Origin: Sphaerosporella brunnea
Taxonomy: Eukaryota > Ascomycota > Pezizomycetes > Pezizales > Pyronemataceae
Direction: 5' to 3'
Length of the DNA stretch: 32,772 nt
Assembly (NCBI GenBank): GCA_008704415.1
Contig: VXIS01000432.1
Span: 1 to 32,772 of the forward strand
The translations under genes were made by a program, and so were the position numbers. Shown here in pieces: positions 18,851-29,861 of this stretch (within the stretch, counting starts at the first letter, position 1; every line of letters begins with the position of its first letter). The notes beneath the pieces are model-generated. The model had not been told where the DNA came from. It ran no database searches and saw only the letters and a list, made by a program, of their open reading frames with translations.

Positions 18851-20012
18851 ATGGATCGCTCCCGCTCTCGATCATTCTCGCGCAGGCGGTCGCCTTCCCG
18901 CTCCGACGACTACCGTTCGCCCACCCCACGGGGAAGATCTATGTCGCGCAACAGGTCTCGCACTCCCACACGCGACCGTTCAAAATCGCTCTCGCGTTCA
19001 CGATCGAGATCCATTTCGCCTGGTCGCAGCCGAAGCAGGAGTGGCAGTCGGCGCCGTAGTACTAGGAGTCCCAGTCCCGCTGGTTTCCAGAGCTCGAAGG
19101 CACGTCTCGCGACATCTGGCAGCGCGGCAGGACTAGGACTGACAACGGAGCAGATTGTGATCGAGAAGCTCACCAAGAATGTAACCGAAGCTCACATCTC
19201 GGAGATTTTTGGCGAATACGGCGATATCAAAATGGTCGATATGCCTATCAATCGTCAATGTATGTGCAGTGTTCTACAGGCTTCTTTGTTTCCCGCAAAC
19301 AAGGCTGACAGAATGTGCAGTCAACACCAACCGCGGCATCTGCTACCTCATCTACCAATCCCCCGCCTCCGCCCACGCAGCAATCGCGCACATGCACGAA
19401 GGCCAGCTCGACGGTGCCACCATCAACGTGTCCATCGTTCTCCCGCGTCGCCCTCCGCAAGGGCAGGGCAGTGGAGCGCCCCCGGCTGGCCCTCCTGCGC
19501 GTGGCGGCCGTTACCGTGGAAGTGGCCCGCGTCACCGCTCTCCTCCGGCCGCTCGAGCGGCATCCGGTAGAGGTGGAGACAGTTACCGTAACGCGGGGGA
19601 TAGTTACCGCCCGCGTTCCAGGTCGCGCTCTAGATCACGATCGCCGAGCTATTCTAGCCGCTCTAGAAGCCCGAGTCGTTCCCGCAGTCGTTCGCCGTAC
19701 AGGCGTCGCCCGGCTGCTACCACTGCTAGACGTGGGGGTGCTGGTGACTATTCACCTCCGCCCATGAATCCCAGCAGGTATAACCGTGGAGGACGGGATG
19801 TTGGAAGGGGCCCAAGGGGTCGAGACCGAGACAGCCGGTACCGCAGGAGTCCCAGTTACAGTAGCTATAGCTCCCGCAGCCCAAGTCAGTCCCGGAGCCC
19901 TCCGCCTCGCAGGAGTGGTGGAGGTGGACGAGAAGGTGGTGGGCGCCGCAGCCGTAGCAGAAGCTGGAGTCCGCGGGGCAGAGCTGGCGGTGCAGGGGGC
20001 AGGAGACGGTAA
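18851..20012 (+). CDS. RNPS1: RNPS1-like SR protein with one RRM
   Basis: Exons 18851-19259 and 19321-20012 flank a 61-nt intron (donor GTATGT, acceptor GTGCAG) and give about 366 residues. Residues 1-85 are an RS domain (MDRSRSRSFSRRRSPSRSDD). One RRM follows at about 105-180: EQIVIEKLTKNVTEAHISEI, then FGEYGDIKMVDMPINRQFNT, NRGICYLIYQSP and GQLDGATINVSIVLPRR. The LTKNVT…HI.EIF..YG.IK..DMP signature is that of RNPS1, a splicing activator of the ASAP complex and exon-junction complex periphery. The rest is Arg/Ser/Gly-rich with RS and SPS repeats. The intron splits the RRM. The start at 18851 begins the RS domain; an in-frame ATG at 18785 would add 22 residues without RS character. Tra2-like proteins are the main alternative. 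Confidence 0.88.
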
Positions 20013-20394
20013 TGCCCTACTACTCTATCATTCATCCACGAATTTTGCTTTTCGGGATTTAATCGGAGTTTGTGGGTAGCGTGTCGATGTACTTTGCTGT
20101 TTTTTTCGTTCCATTTCTTAAATTTCACCACGCTTTGTACTTGCAATCCACAATGAGCGCTGCGACAAAAGAGGATATAGCAGCGGTGTCTGTATACTAG
20201 TCTGCGCTGCTTGTTTTTTCAATGACGATTTCTCATTCTCATGTTCAATCACAGTTCCTCACTCACCGTTCTTGTTTGTCGCATAATCGGACCGGCCAAG
20301 CCAAATATGTGTGACCCCCATCCTTAGCTCGGTACAACTCCAAAAAAATCTCACGCCCCGCAATCCAAACCCTACTGCCATGCCACACCTCACA
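20013..20394. promoter_or_regulatory. RNPS1-UTP14 intergenic and UTP14 promoter region
   Basis: This 382-bp same-strand gap is T-rich around 20095-20135, consistent with the 3' flank of the RNPS1-like gene. Pyrimidine-rich sequence at about 20210-20280 may belong to the UTP14 promoter. No RNA gene or repeat is evident. Confidence 0.4.
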
Positions 20395-23294
20395 ATGCCT
20401 GCCAAATCCCGCAACAAAGCTGCTAAGCGTGCCCTGAACGCCTTTGCCATCGCCTCAAACGAATGCGATCGCAACCGAAACAAAAAATCCTCTCGACGCC
20501 GCGATGAGCCCTCGGACGACGAAGAAGACGGCGGCTCAGACTCGGAGGGCCACGAGTGGAAGATGGGGGAGGTGGATGAGGAGGACGACTCGGACATTGA
20601 TTCGGACGATGCCATGGGAGAGAGCGACGAGGAGCGCTTCGAAGACTTTGCTTTCCGGGGAAGTGAAGGCGGGAAGAAAAAGAAGAAGGCGGCTGGGAAG
20701 AAGGGATTGGATCTGGAAGAGGACGATGAGGAGGAGGAGGACAGTGATACGAATATGGAGGGTGAGGGATTCGTCGATCTGAGCGAAATGCTGGATGGGG
20801 CCACCCCCGAGGGCAGCGAGGATGAGGATGAGAAGAAGCAGAAGGGGACGAGGAAACGTAAGGCGCAGGAGAGCGACGAGGACGTGGGCGACTTTGGGCA
20901 GGGATTAAGTGACGATGAGGAGGAGGGCGACGACGAGGATGAGGAGGAGGAGGAAGAGGAGGATCCATTCCATGAGTTCGACGAAGAGGAGGACGAGCTC
21001 AAGCTCGAAGCTCTCGAATCGGCCATTACCTCGCTCCCCGACTCCCTCGACCGCCCCACGAAACGCGCTCGCATCCAAGATCCCAACGAGGGCAAAGCTC
21101 CGGGCGAATACAACCTCACCCTCACGAACTCCTCGCAAAAACTCACCATTGCCGATCTTGTCCCCAGCGTCTCAGACCCCGCCCTCAAGAAGTCGCTGAA
21201 GCTCCTTGCTGCTACCGATGACAATAAATCCAACAGCGGTGTGCCCGGGAAGCTTTCGGCGCCGCTGGCAAAGAGACAGCAGGATCGCCTGGACCGTGCC
21301 GCTGCCTATGCTCAGACCAAGGAGACGCTGGATCGCTGGGTGGATACGGTCAAGCACAATCGTGAGGCGGAACATCTCCACTTTCCCTTGGCCAATGCCC
21401 CGAATGCGCCTGTGGTCCCCTCAAAGAAGTTGGCACCCATCACTGCGGATGCAAAGCCGCTGAACGAATTTGAGGCTTCCATCAACAACATCTTGAAGCA
21501 GAGTAATATGGCCAGCGAGAAGCAGATCCAGGAGTTTGAAGAGCTCGCTACCCAGAAAATGAGCATTGAAGATGTGCAAAGGCGGACCGCGGAATTGAGA
21601 ATGGCTAGGGAGTTGATGTACCGTGAGGAGGCCAAGGCGAAGCGCCTAAAGAAGATCAAGTCCAAGTCTTATCACAGGATCAAGAAGAAGGAGTTCCTCA
21701 GAGAGCAGCAGGCCATTGAGGCCGCATTGGCAGAGGAGCGCGGCGGTGAGCCGGACTCGGAAGAGGAGATAGAGCGCGAGAGGAGGCGCGCTGAGGAGCG
21801 CATGAGTCTCAAGCACAAAAACAGTCGCTGGGCTAAGGGAGTCAAAGACAGTGGCCGGGCTGCTTGGGACGACGATGCACGGCACGGTGCTTTGGAGATG
21901 GCACAGAGATCAGAGGAGCTGCGGAGACGGATTCAAGGAAAGACCTTGGGAAGCGATGGCGAGGAGAGCTCGGATCACGAAAGTGAGGATGCATTCGATG
22001 AGGAGGGAGAGGACGATAGAAAGAAGATTCTGGAGGAACTTGAGAAGCTGGAGCGGAAGGAGGGCCCGGTCAGTGATAAGGCTTCGAAGCTCATGGCTAT
22101 GAAGTTTATGCAAAACGCCGAGGCGGCCAAGAGGAAGGAAAATGAGGCGATGATTCAAAGCTTGAAGGACGAATGGGAAGATGATAAGGATCGGGACAGC
22201 GATGACGAGAGTGATGACGGGGTCAATACCACTGGCAGAATGTCATTCAAGCCTGGCAAGCCAGAACCAAAACTTGTGCAGAAGAAGCAAGAGCGAAACG
22301 AGTTCGAAGCGCCTCCCGGCTCTGACGATGAGGAGGGTGGGGACGATGAAATCAAAGTTACCAACAAGGCAAATTTGACCGCGCCTCAACGGAAGAACCC
22401 CTTCGCTGCTCCAAAGGGCGTCAAGAACACCTCGAACGACAAGCACAAGTCGTTCGTGATGGACATCACTGGCGAGGATGAGGAAGTCAACCCATGGCTT
22501 CCCCAGGATGGAAACGTCCTGACGAAGACCAAAGCCAAAGCCTTGACTACCGGAAAGCAGGAGGGAAAGAAAGCCAAGATCAATCACAAGCTTTCCAAAG
22601 ACCGCAAGATCGCACTTGATGCTGTACAGGAGAAGGCCGATGGCGACACCCGTGTCACTATCGACACAAACCTGACCCTTAAGGTTGCGCGATTACAGAA
22701 TCCCGACGATGAGGATGAGCAGGACGATGAGAGCCAGATCCAGCTCATCCCCACCAAGGGCAAAAAAGCAGAGAGCCAGCGTGAGCTGGTCAAAATGGCG
22801 TTTGCAAGCGACAACGTGGTACAGGAGTTCAAGCAGGAGAAGAAGCAGATCATGGAGGAGGATGATGACCAGGTTATCGACCAGACGCTGCCTGGTTGGG
22901 GAACTTGGGCTGGCAGTGGCCTCACCAAGAAGCAAAAGAACCAGAACAGCCGACGGAAGAAGACATCCTTGACCATCAAAGGCGTGTCCAAAGACAAGCG
23001 GAAGGACGCAAAGTTGGACAAGGTCATTATCAGCGAGAAGAGAGACAAGAAGGTATGCTCACCAACCCGACAATTGATTTGATATGAAGACTAATAGGTT
23101 TGAAATAGGCAGCGAAACTCCAGGCTACAACGGTCCCCTTCCCCTTCGAGAGCAGGGCACAGTATGAGAAGAGTCTCCGGGTCCCTGTCGGCCCTGAATG
23201 GACCACGAAGACGACGTTCCAGAAAGCAACACAGCCAAGAGTTATGGTCAAGACCGGACGCGTTGTGGAGCCAATCGCGGCGCCTTTCAAGTGA
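20395..23294 (+). CDS. UTP14: U3 snoRNP-associated protein Utp14 (SSU processome)
   Basis: Exons 20395-23052 and 23109-23294 flank a 56-nt intron (donor GTATGC, acceptor AAATAG) and give about 947 residues. Utp14 is an SSU-processome component that activates the helicase Dhr1 during 18S maturation. The N terminus (MPAKSRNKAAKRALNAFAIA) leads into long Asp/Glu/Ser-rich tracts. The conserved core holds KRQQDRLDRAAAYAQTKETL followed by DRWVDTVKHNREAEHLHFPL, then KIKSKSYHRIKKKE, MSLKHKNSRWAKGV and EVNPWLPQDG. Near the end lie LPGWGTWAGSGL and, across the splice, VPFPFESRAQYEKSLRVPVG, GPEWTTKTTFQKATQPRVMV and a final PIAAPFK, all typical of Utp14. Three in-frame ATGs exist (20311, 20380, 20395); I prefer 20395, where family-like sequence begins. 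ORFs antisense to the acidic tracts are shadows. Confidence 0.96.
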
Positions 23295-24328
23295 GGCGTT
23301 GCATCAGGGCGTCTGTTTGGTTTTTTTTTCATTGTATCTTCGCAAATGTCTTTTATAGGATTTCTTCTATGGGATATCAAAAGTGTTGTCTTGGTTTAGT
23401 TGCCGGCATGTAAATAACGAGGAATGGTGATGGCGCATACGTAACACCATCCTGCAAGAACTTGAGCTGCAAAGAACCGTAAGAGAAGTTCTTGATCTCG
23501 AGGTCTGTGGTCTGTGGTCTACCTTAGTTCATGTGTCTGCAACATCGACTCCACCCCCAACAGGCTGCTCCACCCGTCGCGGAACAATGAGCGGAGCAAT
23601 GATCAGAAAACAGCAATTCTCTCAGCCCAGAGCTACAAATTGCGCCGCCAAAAGTTTGACAGCCCAGTTTTCAGAACGGCAAACACCTCTATTCCACAAG
23701 TATGCTATTTGCAGAACCGTAGGAAAGAACGATATATTAGACAAGTACCGCAGAGACCAAAGAGCAGACTCAAACTTTTGAAACCCGAACATCGAATCAT
23801 GAACCAAATTATCCCCCCCCCGCACCTCATTACCTCTTCTTCCCGATACCGGCACCCTTTTTCGGCGCCAGCGCCGCAGAAGAAGCGCCGCAGAAGTAGC
23901 GCCACGGTGATGCTGTTTATGGTGGGTGTAGTAGGTATAGCGGGGGGTGATGGCGTTGGTGATGAGGTTGAAAATACAGATATCAGCCTGTCAAACAGAC
24001 TAGTTCTACATACGCTGACCGAGAGGTACATATGTCAGCCTAGCGTGTGACAGTACATAACGGATGAGTCGTGACTGGATCGCTTCACATAATTGGTTTT
24101 TGCGGCTGGCAATGTGTCGAGGGGGCCAGCACCGGTAGAGCTCTGATACCCTCTATTATCCTCTTTGTCCTCGGTCAAAACATAAAGCAACATGGCCTTC
24201 CTTGGGCGCAGCGAAGAGACGGCGTAACCGGCCAGAAACTGTGTTCCGTTGTGGCTGGCGTGGCTTCTCACAGTGGCTGAGGTGCCTAGTTAGTGTATCG
24301 GATCTCACGATACTGTATTCTGACATCT
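23295..24328. other. Intergenic region between UTP14 and RRS1 3' ends
   Basis: This is a convergent gap of about 1 kb, with no complete gene supported. It includes an inverted pair CAAGAACTT (23455-23463) and AAGTTCTTG (23487-23495) that could form a stem with a 23-nt loop, a run of nine C residues (23813-23821), and a short direct repeat of GCGCCGCAGAAG (about 23870-23895). On the minus strand, a small open stretch ending near 23833 reads APKKGAGIGKKR before a stop; it could be a terminal exon of something, possibly RRS1, but I could not join it. Confidence 0.45.
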
Positions 24329-24893
24329 CTACCTAGAATGCGCCTTCTTGTCGTCCACCTCAACCAACCACTGGGCTTCCGCCTCCTTGTTCTTTCCCTT
24401 GTAGCCCCACTTCGGCACCCACTCCTGCTTCTCCTCGTCGTATACCAACTTGCCATCCTTCTTCTTCGCCTTGATGCCCTTCTTCTTCGCGAACAGCTCC
24501 CTAACATCCATCCGATTAGCCAGTCCACATCACACCCATATACCTGCTCCTCCGCGAAACGTAGACAAACCATTTCGTCGGTTCCCGGTCCTTGGGAATG
24601 GGTTTTTCTCTGGGCAGCGTCGTGACAGGGTCCGGCAGCTCCGCGAAAATTCCATCTGCGGTTGCCTTCAGCGGCAGTACGGTAAGCACCTGGTTGATGA
24701 GCGCCTGAGCGCCATCGCGCATTGCGGCGGTGAGACATGCTTCGCGATTGGTACGGTAAAGTTCTGGGTCGAGAGGATTGTTATCGAAGGCGGTGAGGTG
24801 GCCCATGTCGAACTCGAGCGGGATCGGCTTGTCGACTGTGACCACGAGTTTCTCTCGTTTTGCGGCGGCGGCGGCGGCGGCGGTGGTGGACAT
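24329..24893 (-). CDS. RRS1: Ribosome biogenesis regulator Rrs1 (C terminus uncertain)
   Basis: Exons 24893-24571 and 24500-24329 flank a 70-nt intron (24570-24501; donor GTTTGT, acceptor GTTAG). This splice, rather than a nearer GTATAT donor, yields the expected TKWELFAKKKGIKAKKKDGK. Rrs1 works with Rpf2 to bring the 5S RNP (5S rRNA, uL18, uL5) into pre-60S particles. After an Ala-rich start come VTVDKPIPLEFDMGHLTAFD, NNPLD, ALINQVLTVLPL, LPDPVTTLPREKPIPKDREP, then LVYDEEKQEWVPKWGYKGKN and QWLVEVDD, all family hallmarks. The model gives 164 residues, whereas Rrs1 is usually about 200 with a basic tail; here it stops shortly after VDDKK. An AG-GTAGAG donor overlaps the stop and a CTAACTAG acceptor follows at about 24285, so an extra 3' exon is possible. 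Confidence 0.9.
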
Positions 24894-25106
24894 TGCGTGG
24901 TGATATCTGGGGTAGTTTGTTGTAGTTGTTGTAGTTCAGGTGTTTTTCTCGAGGTGAAGGAAATCTTGCGGAGCCTCTGGTGCTGCTTTGGGATTAGCGC
25001 CAATCTGCCGACTTTTTGAACTTCCCGTCCCGCCTCGGACTACCCATACTTCGCGCGTCCGCCCGCTTCAATCCCCCATTGATCACCACCACCACCCACC
25101 AGCATC
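24894..25106. promoter_or_regulatory. Compact bidirectional promoter, RRS1 / mS29
   Basis: Only 213 bp separate the diverging start codons of RRS1 and the mitoribosomal mS29 gene, so both promoters must share this interval. A GTTGTAGTTGTTGTAGTT repeat lies near 24918-24937, and a CACCACCACCACCCACCA tract lies just before the mS29 start. No clear PAC motif is present. Confidence 0.6.
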
Positions 25107-26539
25107 ATGGTGCTCTCGACCGCCGGCCGGCGGTGTCTCCGACCATCCACGTTCCACCAGCTCTCGCGGCTCACCGCAACCCCCGCCACCGCCACGGCAA
25201 CCTTCACCACCTCCGCGCCGGCGCAGACAAAGTCCGGCAAGCCTGCGGTGAAGGGCATGAGCCGGCAGATGCAGCAAGGCCAGCAGCGTATAGGCCGCAA
25301 TACGGGGCCAGCAGCAGACCAGAAGCCGAAAGCGCCGTTCAAGCCCGGCGAACGCCGCGACATCCGGCAACGGATTGTGCTCAGCAACACCAATGCGCCG
25401 GCGGTAGACGTGGCCGAACTCAGCTTCGAAGTCTCCACCCGTGAAGAGTATGTCGGAACGGTCTTTGCATTCGGCGCCAAGGATATTGACTCTCTCCGAG
25501 AGCTTGATGGGTTCAGACGCAGCCAGGACTGGAAGTTCTTCCACCGTCCCAGCACCGTCATGAGGAAGGAGAGCTTGAGGCTGGGAGAGATGATGGAGTG
25601 GGTTCAGCAGCAGGAGGAACTCCCGCAGACAAGGTGTGAACGTCTGGTTCTTACCGGTCCGAAGGGTAGTGGGAAGAGCGTGCTTCTGTTGCAGGCTATG
25701 GCTTGGGCTCTCCAGAGGCAGTGGGTTGTTATCAACATCCCCAATGGTATATCACGCCCCTTCTGGTGGCTGCGTTGGAGCTGACACCCCTCGCAGCTGC
25801 GGACCTGGTAATCGGCCACACGGAGTACGAGCACGACTCGGCCTCTGGTCTTTGGGCGCAGCGCGAATACACGCGGACATTGTTGAACCAGATCGCCAAC
25901 GCCAACCGGGGCGTCCTTAAAAACCTCACCTTGTCCAAGGCCTACAAGCTTCGCAACCACGACTTCCCCGCCGACTTCGACCTGCTCCACTTCTGCAAGG
26001 TCGGCTCCGACGACTCCGCCGTCAGCCACGAAGTTTTCACCGTGCTGCTGGAGGAGCTCTCCCAGCAGGGCCGCCTGCCGGTCCTCTTCACTCTGGACTC
26101 GCTGAACTTCATGATGCGTGAGTCGGAGTACAGAGATCCCGATTTCAACATCATCCATGCCCACGACTTGGCTCTGCCTAGGTACTTCATTGAATACTTG
26201 AACGGCACCCGGAAGTTCGCCAAAGGCCTTGTCATCGGTGCCACCAGCGCTGCTGGCGCTCCCCGCACCGATGCGTTAGAGTATGCACTCAACGGATGGA
26301 AGCTTCCGGTGTACTCGAATCTTGACGAGAGGATCGCACCTAGCATCAAGGGCGCGGAGGTAATCAAGGTCGGCGCGATGGAGAAGAACGAGGCTAAGAG
26401 TCTGCTCGAGTACTGCCGCGAGAGCGGGCTGCTGAGGGAACCCACGCGGTTAGATGAGGAGAAGGTCGCGCAGAGGTATACTTTGAGTTCTGGGCTGCCG
26501 AAGGAGCTCGTGGCGGGATGCGTTAGACTCACGGCGTAA
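25107..26539 (+). CDS. RSM23: Mitochondrial small-subunit ribosomal protein mS29 (DAP3, Rsm23)
   Basis: Exons 25107-25746 and 25797-26539 flank a 50-nt intron (donor GTATAT, acceptor TCGCAG) and encode about 460 residues. mS29 is a GTP-binding protein of the mitoribosome head. Residues 1-40 are rich in Arg, Ser, Thr and Ala without acidic residues (MVLSTAGRRCLRPSTFHQLS), as in a mitochondrial targeting peptide. The Walker A motif GPKGSGKS is at residues 184-191, in LVLTGPKGSGKSVLLLQAMA. Conserved stretches follow: FFHRPSTVMRKESL, WVVINIPNAADLVIGHTEYE, LPVLFTLDSLNFMM, FIEYLNGTRKF and ERIAPSIKGAEVIKVGAMEK. The length matches fungal Rsm23. The gene diverges from RRS1. Confidence 0.95.
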
Positions 26540-27136
26540 GCTGGGTGGGGAGGGGTTCTTGTAAAATAGTGGTTTTGCTTGGGATGACATCAAGAGATTG
26601 TAGAAAGAATAGGTTACTTCTACTTCTTTACATAGCGGTGGACAGGTTTTTGTTGTGCTTTTACTTCGACGGATGTTTCTTTCTGGGGGGTTTGAAGGAT
26701 ACCTGCACTGCACTTCGCTTGTTTGTGAGAAGGACTTCCAGTGAGTCCTATATCCATAAACATAACTTTGTCTCCCCATGGCGAATCTCAGCCGTATATG
26801 TGAAATGAGACTATATGTGCGAGTCCTGAGCCTTGACCTCCGAGAAGGCTTTGCCTGAACTCTGACTCGGAGCAAAATACCTCCGACGGGTGATGTCCAA
26901 TGTAGTGCCTTTACTTAATCACTATTGCCTCCCCAAAGGAGCGAAGAAATCACAGCGTCACCCTACCCTAAAGTAAACTCCACGATTTCCGATTTCCCAA
27001 ACTTTTATTTGCACCGTAGGAACACGAGGATGCGCAACCACCCGAAAAGAAACCATAGACAACCAAAGAGAGAAGGAAGTAAAACAATGACAAAAGAGAA
27101 AGACGACATCATCAATTAAATTCAAAAGTCTTTACT
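26540..27136. other. Convergent intergenic region, mS29 / eIF3d
   Basis: This 597-bp stretch between two 3' ends presumably holds both 3' UTRs. The end nearest eIF3d is A/G-rich on the plus strand (27040-27110), i.e. T/C-rich in the eIF3d sense. Small ORFs show no recognisable product, and no repeat or RNA gene is seen. Confidence 0.5.
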
Positions 27137-28992
27137 TTACTCGTCGGCCTCACCCTCCTGGGCGGGAGCCTCCTCCTCCTCCTCGTCGAAGGTATTAGCG
27201 GGGACCTCGTACAAGCGCAGCACGGGCTGGTTGGGGTCCTTGACGAGCACGTACTTGCCCTCAGGCATCTGCATGCACATATCGACGATGGTGCGCACGA
27301 TACCCCAGCCGTTGTTGAGGTTCAGATTCATCTGGGCGGCGAAGTCTCTGGGCTTGAAGCCGACGACGCCGAGGATGACGTGGCGGTTGCTGTCCTTGGG
27401 GGTAGCACGGGAGACGAATCTGTCCAGTTTTAGTCAATGCTATCCCCAGTAGTGTGGATATTGTAGAAGATACCCAATCTTCATCTGGTGAGAGCTGGCC
27501 AGAATGCTCTGAGTAGTCCATCTGGCGAGCTTGCAAGAATTGTTCTTCATCTCGGTGGCGACGACAGCACCGAGCTGGGAGCCAAGCTTCTGGCGCCAGT
27601 TGAGAGCGCCGCCAGAGCCCTGGGCGCGATCGTCGAACTCGTTCAAAGCCTTGATGGTCAAGAACTGGTCAACGCCGGCAGTCTTCACGACGGCGTCGAG
27701 CTCCGTCCGCACGATCAAGTGCATGGGCTCCTCCTCGGTCAAGCTGAGGTCAAATCGTCGGTAGCGGTACGCCTTGCTTCCGAGCGGCTCGCTGTCCTCC
27801 TCCGCGTTGTAGAAGGGGTTGGGCTGAGGACACTCGTACTTGCCCGCGCTCTCGTTGACCGTCTGGATGGCGAAGTTCTGATTGATGAAGGTAGCCTCCA
27901 TCGACAAGGCCTGCGGTGTGTTGATGGCGTCCTTGTTACCCTCAGAAACGTCCAACGGCGGGTCTGTGGCGTTCTCGTTGACAGTCACGAAGTCGATCTG
28001 GGAGCCCTCGCGCTTGTCAAGGAAGATCTTGTTGCCCTCCCGCACAATCACGATGTCCCAGGGATAGACGGACCGCGGGGCGCACATGAGCATGGACAGG
28101 ACCGAGTCGGTAGCGAAAACAGTAGCCTCATCCTTCTGGGCGAGGTCCTGGATGACGGGATCCTCGCTGGCGGTGGGGTTGAAGAAGAGACGGTCCTGAA
28201 CGGCGAGTCTGCGCTCAGCGGTCTTCACGCCAGCGGCCTTCTCGTTTGCGCGGTCGTAGTAGCGCAAAAGCCCGTAAGTCTCAATGTCCTCGCCGTCGTC
28301 CGTCTCCAGGTTCAATTTGGCCAACCGGTTGAAATCAATCTTCTCCAGCATCTTCCATTCCGGCTTGACCATCACCGATGCATCACGGTTGCGCTGAGGC
28401 TTGTCCCAGTCCTTCCAGCCGAAACGACGGCCGCCACGAGCGCCGCCGCGTCCACCACGAGAATCGAAGCGATTGTCAGCGCGGCCAGTCTGAGACCGCA
28501 TACCGCCACGGGTGGTGCTGGCACCGCGACCGCCGGTGGTGGTGCCACGAGCTCCCCGACCACGGAAAATGGTACCACCGCCTCGACCGAAGCCAGCGCG
28601 GGGCTTAGCAGAAGTACGTGTATTGTCGACAACAGAGAAGGAGGCTTCATCTTCGGCATGTTGGTAGGAGAAAAGGCTAGATGTGCCAGCACCATATACT
28701 TGCTGATCTGCCCCAAATTATCAGCACCTTGTCATTGAATGCCCTTCCTCCCATTGCGTGGCTCACCTCTATAGTTCCTGTTGTACGCCTGTCGTCCTCC
28801 TCTGGCACCATCACGTCCATCCTTTCCGCTGTCCTGTGTCCAATCCGCCATGCGACCAAGCTTATCACCCTTGCTATAGGGTGCATAGGGCACTTCATTC
28901 AGGGAAGATTCGGTGGATGATGGGGGGCCCCATCCGCCCTCAGAGTCGGGGAGAGCGGAGATGAGCGACGAAAGTTGAAATGCCGGCGCCAT
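27137..28992 (-). CDS. eif3d: Eukaryotic translation initiation factor 3 subunit D
   Basis: Three minus-strand exons, 28992-28767, 28707-27474 and 27419-27137, are separated by 59- and 54-nt introns and encode about 580 residues. eIF3d is the peripheral eIF3 subunit whose cup-shaped domain can bind mRNA caps. The N terminus has the conserved WGPP motif, [20 protein letters not shown], and [17 protein letters not shown] across the first splice. An RG/RGG-rich segment occupies about residues 75-175. The core includes [79 protein letters not shown] and [20 protein letters not shown]. The tail is acidic ([16 protein letters not shown]). A 416-codon antisense ORF is a shadow. The family includes S. 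pombe Moe1; budding yeast has no orthologue. Confidence 0.96.
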
Positions 28993-29861
28993 GTTGGAGA
29001 AGGTTGCTTTGGTGAGTTAAGGTGTTTGGTGGGGAAGGGTTTGTGAATTTTAGATGTTTAGTGCACGGGAGAGTTGAAAGTCTTGGCGGTGGGGCAAAAA
29101 AGTCCACACAAATTTCAACAGTCGTCACCAGGAAGCGCAGCCGCGACACATAGTATCACTCGACAATCGTTTCTGCATGTATTTGCCAACTTCACCGATG
29201 GACCAATTACGGTCTTGCACCTTCTCTGCTGGCCCATCCAGTTCATTCAATGAAATTGTATCCATTTTAATCACGAGTTATCACTCGACAGCCCTGGTTG
29301 GGCAAGCAGCTGGGATCCGGCTCACCGTGAAGCAATTAGCCATACATCCATCTTGGAATACTACAGGAGAGCAGTGAATCTATCCGGCGGGGCATCCTTG
29401 ATGCCCATGGAAAGGATCAGACGTTTTTGACACCTGCAATGATGGAGAGCGGTGGGAGGCAGGAATCAAGCTCTGATTGTGTGCACTGGGTTCTTTGTAG
29501 CGTTGGCGAAACATATGGAAACGTGGCCGCGTGTGAAAGTAAAACCAGCTTTGAGACGAAAAGATCCAGTGTGTTGATAAGGCTGAAGGAATAAAGAATT
29601 GTCCTAAAGATATCGATGGCTCCCTCAAAGCACCGACCTTCTCTGTAGGTATAGGCTGTGAAGGGCGGGCTGCTACCGCTTCCCAGTTTGCGGTGAAGAG
29701 GCAAACATATCACAGTGTCAACATTTGCGTAAAACATCGGCACTCACTCGATGACCTTAGAATCCACAATCACATGACAAATGCGCGTGATGAGTCAGCG
29801 TGACCGTGCAACTCGACTTCTAGCGCGCAACCCTCCCATCATCTTCCAACAGCATACAATC
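28993..29861. promoter_or_regulatory. Divergent promoter region, eIF3d / SNU66
   Basis: This 869-bp interval carries both promoters and no convincing gene. The words ATCACTCGACA recur (29154-29164 in TATCACTCGACAATCG and 29280-29290 in TATCACTCGACAGCC), giving a short direct repeat about 126 bp apart. A TGAGTCA site is annotated separately. Confidence 0.5.
29791..29797 (+). promoter_or_regulatory. TGAGTCA (Gcn4/CpcA- or AP-1-type) site before SNU66
   Basis: The palindromic bZIP core TGAGTCA lies 65 bp upstream of the SNU66 start, and CACATGAC lies 20 bp further upstream. The position fits a promoter element, but a seven-base word arises by chance in a window of this size. Confidence 0.3.

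Noticed and set aside
20259..21233. 324-codon minus-strand Ser-rich ORF over the start of UTP14
   Set aside because: The long serine runs are the reverse complement of UTP14 Asp/Glu codons; there is no independent evidence of a gene.
24035..24271. 78-codon minus-strand ORF as a missing RRS1 exon
   Set aside because: It can be reached from the CTAACTAG acceptor in one frame, but its residues do not resemble the basic Rrs1 tail and the phase from the donor at the stop codon does not enter it.
27488..28738. 416-codon ORF antisense to eIF3d
   Set aside because: It lies wholly on the opposite strand of a well-supported gene and mirrors its codon bias; the composition (Val/Leu/Gly/Arg-rich) is that of a shadow ORF.
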